Shown here one piece after another: positions 6,204 to 11,209 of a stretch of DNA of 11,209 bases (position 1 is the first letter of the stretch; every line of letters begins with the position of its first letter). Under the pieces are notes generated by a model. That model was not told the origin of the DNA, ran no database searches, and saw only the letters and a program-made list of their open reading frames with translations. The stretch comes from a bacterium (GTDB lineage: Bacteria > Armatimonadota > Chthonomonadetes > Chthonomonadales > Chthonomonadaceae): assembly GCA_021805405.1 (NCBI GenBank), contig JAJZFK010000501.1, positions 1 through 11,209 on the forward strand, read 5' to 3'. The translations under genes were made by a program, and so were the position numbers.

Positions 6204-7313
6204 TTAGGCAGAGCCCCGCGGCTGCGACCGACGTTTTGTTCCCGCTACGCGTGCCAGGACGTCAAGTATGACAGGAGTGAGTTTTTCTACCGTGAAATGC
6301 TTTTCAACAGTGCTCCTGGCAGCAGCCTGAAATTCCGACCGCCTCTCGTCATCCCCCAGCATACTTATAATAGCTGCTCCAAGTGCCGTAGGATCGGCCG
6401 GCGGTACGAGGATGAGGGAACCAGGCTCCGCGTTACACTCGGGCGTGCCGCCAACCGCAGAGGCAACGCACGCGCATCCAGCTGCCATCGCCTCCAGGAC
6501 TGCTACGGGGAACATCTCGTCCAACGACGGCAGCACGTAGATGTCGAGGGCAGATAGCAGCCTAGGGACGTCGCTGCGGTAGCCAAGCCATATAATATGC
6601 TTCATCACGCCTAACCGCTCTGCTTCACTGCGTACACGTTCGTAATAGTCGTTCTTGCGAACGTGGCCCGCAAATGCCACTATCGTTTCCGGTGCCGCCA
6701 TCAAGATCTCTGGCAGGGCGCGCACAAGATATAGCTGTCCCTTTCGCGGTAGAAAGTCGCTAATAACGCCTAGCAAGTGCTGGTTGGGCCCTATGTTGAG
6801 TTCGGCGCGTACCTCGTCGCGTGTAACCGCAGGCACATCAAATCTAGATTTGTCGACAAAATTGTAGACCATATCCATCTTCCTGCTAGGGATAAGGTTA
6901 TGCGTTTGGTGATATCTGCGGGTTACACCGGATACAGCGATAACGTGACTTGCAAATTGCCAATGTGGATGAATTTTATGAGACTGGGCAGTGGCCACGC
7001 AGGGAACGTGGGTTAAGCGGCTGAGAAAAACTCCAAAGTTGTGTGCGCGAGTCATATGCGAATGGATGACTTCAATGTGTCGTGATCGTATGATGCCTGC
7101 AGCCTCATTCAATTCTGCCAGTGGCCAACGGTTTAAATTGCACTCGTGAACGGTAACATTTTTAGTGCCAGAAAGCTCGCGTCCTATCCACGAGCCTTTA
7201 CGGCAGACCATTACTACCTGATGCCCGCTGCGGGCCATCTCCTTCGTGAGCAGAAGTGCATGCATTATTGCACCGTTCACATCCACGCCAGATACAATTT
7301 CCATTACGTTCAT
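6204..7313 (-). CDS. GT4-family (GT-B fold) glycosyltransferase
   Basis: Predicted cytoplasmic or membrane-associated enzyme that transfers a sugar from a nucleotide donor to a growing LPS or other envelope glycan. The 369-residue product has two Rossmann-like halves. The N-terminal acceptor half has IVSGVDVNGAI (6-16, in place of the usual glycine loop) and HSHMTRAHNFG (84-94). The C-terminal donor half starts around 175-190 (FLPRKGQ at 187-193) and holds LGYRSDVPRLLSALDIYVLPS (243-263) and the EX7E motif Glu266-Glu274. ATG at 7311-7313 is preferred over an upstream GTG (7335-7337): AGGAAGA lies nine bases before it, and the pseudogene paralogue starts at the equivalent codon. The gene lies 74 nt after the upstream GT4 gene. 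Donor and acceptor are unknown; GDP-D-rhamnose from the nearby gmd/rmd is a reasonable guess. Confidence 0.9.
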   Translation of the reverse strand: MNVMEIVSGVDVNGAIMHALLLTKEMARSGHQVVMVCRKGSWIGRELSGTKNVTVHECNLNRWPLAELNEAAGIIRSRHIEVIHSHMTRAHNFGVFLSRLTHVPCVATAQSHKIHPHWQFASHVIAVSGVTRRYHQTHNLIPSRKMDMVYNFVDKSRFDVPAVTRDEVRAELNIGPNQHLLGVISDFLPRKGQLYLVRALPEILMAAPETIVAFAGHVRKNDYYERVRSEAERLGVMKHIIWLGYRSDVPRLLSALDIYVLPSLDEMFPVAVLEAMAAGCACVASAVGGTPECNAEPGSLILVPPADPTALGAAIISMLGDDERRSEFQAAARSTVEKHFTVEKLTPVILDVLARVAGTKRRSQPRGSA

Positions 7314-7322
7314 TCTAGCAGC

Positions 7323-7329
7323 TCTTCCT
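7323..7329 (-). promoter_or_regulatory. Ribosome binding site that decides the GT4 start at 7313
   Basis: AGGAAGA on the minus strand, nine bases before the ATG at 7311-7313. It falls inside the longer frame beginning at GTG 7335-7337, which argues against that earlier start. Confidence 0.65.
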
Positions 7330-7387
7330 AACGCCACACTTCATGCGAATCTCGTGGCAATTGGCGATGAATTCGCCTTGTTCAACC

Positions 7388-8431
7388 CTACCTGTTATAG
7401 TTATTGACGGTATCTTTAAACACGGTAAGCCATTTTTTACTAGTCTCATGCAAGGTGAACTGCTTTACACGCTGCAACCCGGCATTTCCCATAGCCTGTC
7501 GCTGTATCGGATCGTTACGCAATTGGGTAAGGTAATCCGCAATTCCGGTTACATCACCAGGCGCAGCAAGCAGGCCTGTGGCACCATGCACGATGATTTC
7601 TGGCAGGCCGCCCGATGCAAACGCGACTACGGGCTTACCTGCAGCCATCGCTTCCAGAACCACCAGTCCAAACGGTTCCTCCCATGACGGAAGACACATA
7701 ACATCAAACCTTGCCATAAGGTTGGGGATATCTGGGCGAAAACCCAGCAGATGAATTCGCCCAGCCAATGCCGAGTCAGTGGCGGCTTGTTCAATCTCCG
7801 CGCGCATGGGGCCCTCTCCAATAAAAACAAAGTGGACGTCTGTCAGCTTCTTCGCCACGGTAAGCAGTTCGCGGTAGCCCTTTTTTGCTGATAAGTGAGC
7901 GACGGTGCCCACACAGAAACTTCCCGCGGGTACATTTACTTCGGCAGGCGGAGCTGAGGTATACGGTTGGGGATCTATTCCGTTGTGAATGACGCATAGT
8001 CGGCTGGTGGGCACGCCCCTGGTCGCTAGTGAATCAGCGACTGCCTGTGAAACCGATACCAGTGTGGTAGCGAATCGGTAGGGGCCCGGCGAGTTGAAGC
8101 CGTGAACTATGCCTACTGCGGGTATTTTGGCAAGTTTGGCAGCGAGGCCACCCCAAAGCGAAGCTGTAGAGAGGTGCGTGCATACTACATCGGGTTTGAA
8201 CGCCCGAAACTCTGCTAATAGTCGACCTATTGCAAATAGGTTGAGTTTGCCGCCTATTTGAAGGTGACCAACATCTAGCCCCATATTGCGTGCGGAAGCT
8301 TCAACCTGTGCAATGGGTTTAGTAACCAGCCGGCTAGTAACACCCATATCTGCATGTTCGCTCATGATGCGCATGGCTAGCAGTTCAGCACCGCCCAGGT
8401 GGCGCGGGGTAATAACGTGCAGGGCTCTCAT
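7388..8431 (-). CDS. GT4-family (GT-B fold) glycosyltransferase, second type
   Basis: Retaining-type glycosyltransferase predicted to add a sugar during LPS core or other surface-glycan assembly. From ATG 8429-8431 the product has 347 residues. It starts with the GT4 pattern MRALHVITPRHLGGAE (1-16), where the glycine loop binds the donor. VCTHLSTASLWGG (83-95), HNGID (149-153), GTVAHLSAKKGYREL (175-189), GEGPMR (205-210), GFRPDIPNLM (230-239) and the EX7E motif Glu252-Glu260 follow in canonical order. The frame stays open upstream to 8545 inside the GT9 gene, but those 38 extra residues lack family character and the glycine-loop start is standard. GGTGG just before the ATG can serve as ribosome binding site. 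It begins 31 nt after the GT9 stop. It is only distantly related to the GT4 gene downstream, so the pair is not a recent duplication. The substrate is unknown. Confidence 0.92.
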   Translation of the reverse strand: MRALHVITPRHLGGAELLAMRIMSEHADMGVTSRLVTKPIAQVEASARNMGLDVGHLQIGGKLNLFAIGRLLAEFRAFKPDVVCTHLSTASLWGGLAAKLAKIPAVGIVHGFNSPGPYRFATTLVSVSQAVADSLATRGVPTSRLCVIHNGIDPQPYTSAPPAEVNVPAGSFCVGTVAHLSAKKGYRELLTVAKKLTDVHFVFIGEGPMRAEIEQAATDSALAGRIHLLGFRPDIPNLMARFDVMCLPSWEEPFGLVVLEAMAAGKPVVAFASGGLPEIIVHGATGLLAAPGDVTGIADYLTQLRNDPIQRQAMGNAGLQRVKQFTLHETSKKWLTVFKDTVNNYNR

Positions 8432-8462
8432 GGGTGCCACCACCCGAAATCCAGTTGGCGTG

Positions 8463-9494
8463 TCATCGCGCGGTTGCCAGCTTGGTAGTGCAGGCGGTAA
8501 ACACGCGTGCTGCATCAATATCGCGCATGCACATGTAGAGCCCATTGCATGTAGGGTGACGGAAACACGGGCTACAGGCTAGATTGAGCGTTATCACATC
8601 GTTGGCTGGTCCGTATGGTCCCACTTTGGCAGGTGGCGTTGGGCCCATAAGTGCTACTACAGGCGTTCTAACAAGGGCAGCAATGTGGGTAGCGCCGGTA
8701 TCACCGCCTACAAATACTCCACAGCGTGCGATTACTGCTGCTAACTGCCGAGGCGACGTTTTGCCCACCAATGAGAGAGCCTTGGCGCCTACCCGTGCCA
8801 TGATAGTCTCTTCCGCCTCGCGCTCTGCAGCTGCGCCAAAAATAACTGGCTGGATTCCTGCTGCCGAAAGAAGCTCCACAAGCTGTATCCAGCGCTCGGC
8901 AGGCCACGACTTATTTGCTATGGAGGCACCAACGTGCATGCCTACTAACGGTGTAGTCGTGCCGTTTAGAAGTTGCGCTGCCTGTTCACACAGTTGCGGG
9001 TCCTGCGTAAGGTAGGCTGGGGCGGTGCCTGGCAGTTGTTCTACCCCCACGAGTCTTGCAAAGTTCATGAGGCACTCTACGGCGTTTACCTGCGGCGGAG
9101 TGGGTACCACTGCCTGTGACAGCATACCGCTAATTTCACGACTGGTTTCCCAGGTGTATCGCAACCTTGCACCAGAGTACACACCAAGGAGTGAACTGAC
9201 GGAAAGGCCTTGCATATCCATGACGATATCTGGTTTGAAGCGACGAAGCTCCGGCCCAATGGCGCGAATTGCCGCGAGCCCCCGCGGTGCAACCACTAGC
9301 TTGTCGATTGACGGGTTGCCAACAAGCAGGTCTGAAAGTCCCTGCCTTACTACCCAAGCGATGCTAACGTGAGGCATTGCGGCTTTTATGGCGGCGGCTG
9401 TAGGTATGGACATCGCAATGTCGCCCATCGCACTCATTTTTATAATGAGAATACGGCGAATGCCCGCTATCTGTTGTTGGGTAAGGATATTCAA
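8463..9494 (-). CDS. GT9-family glycosyltransferase (ADP-heptose:LPS heptosyltransferase-like)
   Basis: Likely adds a heptose or related sugar to the LPS inner core on the cytoplasmic face of the inner membrane. The 343-residue product shows the GT9 pattern: ILIIKMSAMGDIAMSIP (15-31), DMQGLSVSSLL (93-103), GMHVGASIANKSWPAERW (185-202) where KSWP belongs to the donor site, GGDTGATHIAAL (263-274) and a MGPTPPAKVGPYGP stretch (283-296). The C-terminal CSPCF...TCNG...CM cysteine-rich tail is also typical. The chosen start is TTG at 9492-9494, five bases after the acyltransferase stop once the intervening CA is counted with it, with a weak AAAGAG upstream; the exact N-terminus is uncertain, but the Met20 in the glycine loop is too late. 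WaaF- and WaaC-like roles cannot be told apart here. Confidence 0.9.
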   Translation of the reverse strand: MNILTQQQIAGIRRILIIKMSAMGDIAMSIPTAAAIKAAMPHVSIAWVVRQGLSDLLVGNPSIDKLVVAPRGLAAIRAIGPELRRFKPDIVMDMQGLSVSSLLGVYSGARLRYTWETSREISGMLSQAVVPTPPQVNAVECLMNFARLVGVEQLPGTAPAYLTQDPQLCEQAAQLLNGTTTPLVGMHVGASIANKSWPAERWIQLVELLSAAGIQPVIFGAAAEREAEETIMARVGAKALSLVGKTSPRQLAAVIARCGVFVGGDTGATHIAALVRTPVVALMGPTPPAKVGPYGPANDVITLNLACSPCFRHPTCNGLYMCMRDIDAARVFTACTTKLATAR

Positions 9495-9496
9495 TG

Positions 9497-10435
9497 CTAC
9501 TCTTTAGCCTGAAATACGTGAGGAGAATTACGCCAACGGTCGTGTAACCATAACCACTGAGATGGCCGCTGCCGAATCTGCGCTTCCAACCTGGCATTCA
9601 ACAGCGCTGTTACAGCGATTTCGTCGGCAGCACGGTCGTTGGTAGGCGTAAATACTACTGGCTCCTCAAGTTCCATCTGGAAGCGACCATCGGGAAGACT
9701 GGTACACCACATGAAAAGTATGGGCGCTCCTGTGTGAAGGTGAATACGCGCGGGCCCGTTAGTAGTTCCGGTGTCTAGGCCGAAAAATGGCACATAGAGG
9801 TCTCCAGCATTCTGGTCGAATAGCAGTGCGAGTACCTCCCCACGCTTGAGACATTGTAGCACAGAGCGGCCGCTGCTGCCACGAAGATGCACCGTAGCTC
9901 CGCTCTGAGCCCTCGTGCCTTGCAGCATTTCATCGATACGGGGGTCATTCGCCTTACGTGCCACGACATTTACCACGCATCCCTGTGTCTGCAGCCAGGG
10001 TGCAAGCACTTCAAAATTGCCAAAATGACCAGATGCAACCAGGACTCCCTTGCCTGCAGCACGCGCTTTTTCAAGGTTTTCTCCGCCGACTACATCAACA
10101 AGCCTGCCCAGCTCGTCCGGTGGTACCTCTGGAAGCATGAGGAATTCGCAAACCGCCTGACCAAAATGGACAAACACCTCCCTTGCGATCTTGTTCCTTT
10201 CAGATTCCGGAAGCACGCCGCCGTAGACAAGCTTGAGGTTCTTGTGGGCAACTCGTCTATACCGGCCGAGGAGGCGGTACAGGATAGAACCTATAACCCG
10301 GCCCGTGCGTTGGGCGCCTTTAAACGACATCGCGCGCACTGGTCGAATTACTACAGCAAGAGCAACGCGGCCCGCTGTGCGTTCCACGCGCTTTTTCAGC
10401 GGTAACACTGCTTCCTGCGGGGCTGCTTCTGTCAT
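9497..10435 (-). CDS. lpxL: Lipid A biosynthesis acyltransferase, LpxL/HtrB family
   Basis: Predicted inner-membrane enzyme that transfers a secondary acyl chain to lipid A from acyl-ACP. The 312-residue product matches the family length. It has a basic N-terminus with a short hydrophobic stretch (about 23-36) that may anchor it, and then HKNLKLVYG (64-72). The catalytic HX4E motif is in ASGHFGNFE (His137, Glu142). FDQNAG (206-211), VPFFGL (215-220), NGPARIHLHTGAPIL (226-240) and the C-terminal QWLWLHDRWR (293-302) are further hallmarks. Its ATG overlaps the lpxK stop by four bases (ATGA), with GGAGG four bases upstream, so translation is coupled to lpxK. Whether it adds laurate, myristate or another chain, and whether it acts before or after Kdo transfer, is not visible from sequence. 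The symbol is a family label. Confidence 0.92.
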   Translation of the reverse strand: MTEAAPQEAVLPLKKRVERTAGRVALAVVIRPVRAMSFKGAQRTGRVIGSILYRLLGRYRRVAHKNLKLVYGGVLPESERNKIAREVFVHFGQAVCEFLMLPEVPPDELGRLVDVVGGENLEKARAAGKGVLVASGHFGNFEVLAPWLQTQGCVVNVVARKANDPRIDEMLQGTRAQSGATVHLRGSSGRSVLQCLKRGEVLALLFDQNAGDLYVPFFGLDTGTTNGPARIHLHTGAPILFMWCTSLPDGRFQMELEEPVVFTPTNDRAADEIAVTALLNARLEAQIRQRPSQWLWLHDRWRNSPHVFQAKE

Positions 10436-11209
10436 AGTGCCTCCACGACGGATGAGATAAACTTCTCGGCGCTATCAATGTGCATCGTCACCTGCAGGAC
10501 GATGATGGGCAAAGCATGGGTTGCACCATCCAGTTTTATGGCGTCCTTTTCCGTCGTCACCATGGCGGATGCATTTACTTCAGCGGCGCGATGAAACAGG
10601 GCGTCCAGCTCCTGGCTGCTCGGGCGAGAATGATCCGGCAGGCGAAGGCTGTCGCACACTATCGCGCCGAGGTCGCCTAGCATGGATTCGAACGAGGCAG
10701 GGTTCCCGATAGCACTTAGGCAAACAATGCGGCGGCCACGAAGACTATGGATGTCCAGAAGCTGTGGAGGCTCTACCTGACGAAGGGCATGCGCGATTAA
10801 ATCGGCAGTAAAGACCGCCTTGCCCGGCGCTAACTTACGAATCTTTGCCATTGTTTCATCGAGAATCTTGCGATCTGCAACGTGTGAGCGCGTGATCAGT
10901 ATTACGGATGCGCGTCGCAAGTGTGAAGCGGGTTCGCGAAGCAATCCGCGTGGGAGAGTGTAGCCATTGTCAAACGGCTCAATAGCATCCAGCAAAACAA
11001 TTTCTACGTTTCTGTGAAGCTGCCAGAATTGCATACCGTCATCCATTACGATGACATCCGGCCGAAACTCAGCTTCAGCCCGGGCACCAGTCTGCCGTCG
11101 ATCTTTTCCAACGAGAACTGGCGTGCTGGGAAGCATGTGTGCGAGCATGCATGCTTCATCGCCAGCCATTTGTGCCGTCATTCGCACTCTAAGACCATCA
11201 GAAGCGATG
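10432..11209 (-). CDS. lpxK: Tetraacyldisaccharide 4'-kinase (lipid A 4'-kinase), 5' end missing
   Basis: Phosphorylates the 4' position of the lipid A disaccharide precursor at the inner membrane with ATP. The gene runs off the right edge. The frame stays open to 11209, so the GTG at 11185-11187 is internal. The N-terminal part with the P-loop is outside the window. Family landmarks seen in order are AGDEACML, VLVGKDRR, VIVMDDGMQFW (coding near 11,030-11,060), DNGYTLPRGLLREP, a central CLSAIGNPASFESML stretch, LPDHSRPSSQEL and the C-terminal TTEKDAIKL. About 258 residues are present, against roughly 330-380 for the whole family. The Cys in GDEACM replaces the more usual Pro. The stop overlaps the next gene by four bases. 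It is the most upstream gene seen, and the operon promoter probably lies beyond the edge. Confidence 0.93.
   Translation of the reverse strand, partial: IASDGLRVRMTAQMAGDEACMLAHMLPSTPVLVGKDRRQTGARAEAEFRPDVIVMDDGMQFWQLHRNVEIVLLDAIEPFDNGYTLPRGLLREPASHLRRASVILITRSHVADRKILDETMAKIRKLAPGKAVFTADLIAHALRQVEPPQLLDIHSLRGRRIVCLSAIGNPASFESMLGDLGAIVCDSLRLPDHSRPSSQELDALFHRAAEVNASAMVTTEKDAIKLDGATHALPIIVLQVTMHIDSAEKFISSVVEAL

Noticed and set aside
7314..7337. Longer GTG start (7335-7337) for the 6204-7313 glycosyltransferase
   Set aside because: The ribosome binding site lies within this extension, and the paralogous pseudogene begins at the codon equivalent to the ATG at 7313.
8432..8545. N-terminal extension of the second GT4 gene into the GT9 gene
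   Set aside because: The 38 extra residues are cysteine- and proline-rich with no family similarity, while ATG 8431 starts the standard GT4 beta strand and glycine loop.

Overview
This window looks like part of a lipopolysaccharide (LPS) assembly locus from a diderm bacterium. Nine intact or edge-truncated genes and one pseudogene on the minus strand face a single plus-strand gene. Genes for lipid A kinase, a lipid A type acyltransferase and Kdo synthesis show an outer membrane with lipid A and Kdo. The plus-strand gene is a tetrapyrrole-methylase/MazG fusion of the YabN type, an architecture I associate with Firmicutes and some deep-branching lineages rather than Proteobacteria. Together these suggest a non-proteobacterial diderm (Armatimonadota would be one guess), but this is weak inference without a search.

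Layout. 1-1146 (+) is the 3' part of the YabN/MazG-type gene. Its stop lies 2 nt from the stop of the last minus-strand gene. Read in transcription order from the right edge, the minus strand holds: lpxK (5' end missing), an lpxL/htrB-family acyltransferase, a GT9 heptosyltransferase-like gene, two GT4 glycosyltransferases, a decayed third GT4 gene, kdsA, gmd, rmd and kdsD. Most junctions are overlaps of 1-4 nt or gaps under 80 nt, so this is probably one operon whose promoter lies beyond the right edge. No convincing promoter or terminator was seen inside it.

How the genes fit together. LpxK and the acyltransferase act on the lipid A anchor. KdsD makes arabinose 5-phosphate, which KdsA condenses with phosphoenolpyruvate towards Kdo. 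KdsC, KdsB and WaaA are not in the window. Gmd and Rmd would convert GDP-mannose to GDP-D-rhamnose, a likely donor for one of the GT4 enzymes. The GT9 protein would extend the inner core.

Most notable feature. The 1.27 kb between the second GT4 gene and kdsA is almost filled by a full-length dead paralogue of that GT4 gene (4922-6035). It aligns codon for codon with its neighbour, apart from two single-base losses and a slightly longer C-terminal tail. It carries four in-frame stops, and the first glutamate of the catalytic EX7E motif has become valine. Its tail still overlaps the kdsA start and contains the kdsA ribosome binding site. I found no sign of CRISPR, transposons, tRNA or phage genes, and no evidence of a wholly new system; the rest is a fairly ordinary envelope-glycan cluster.
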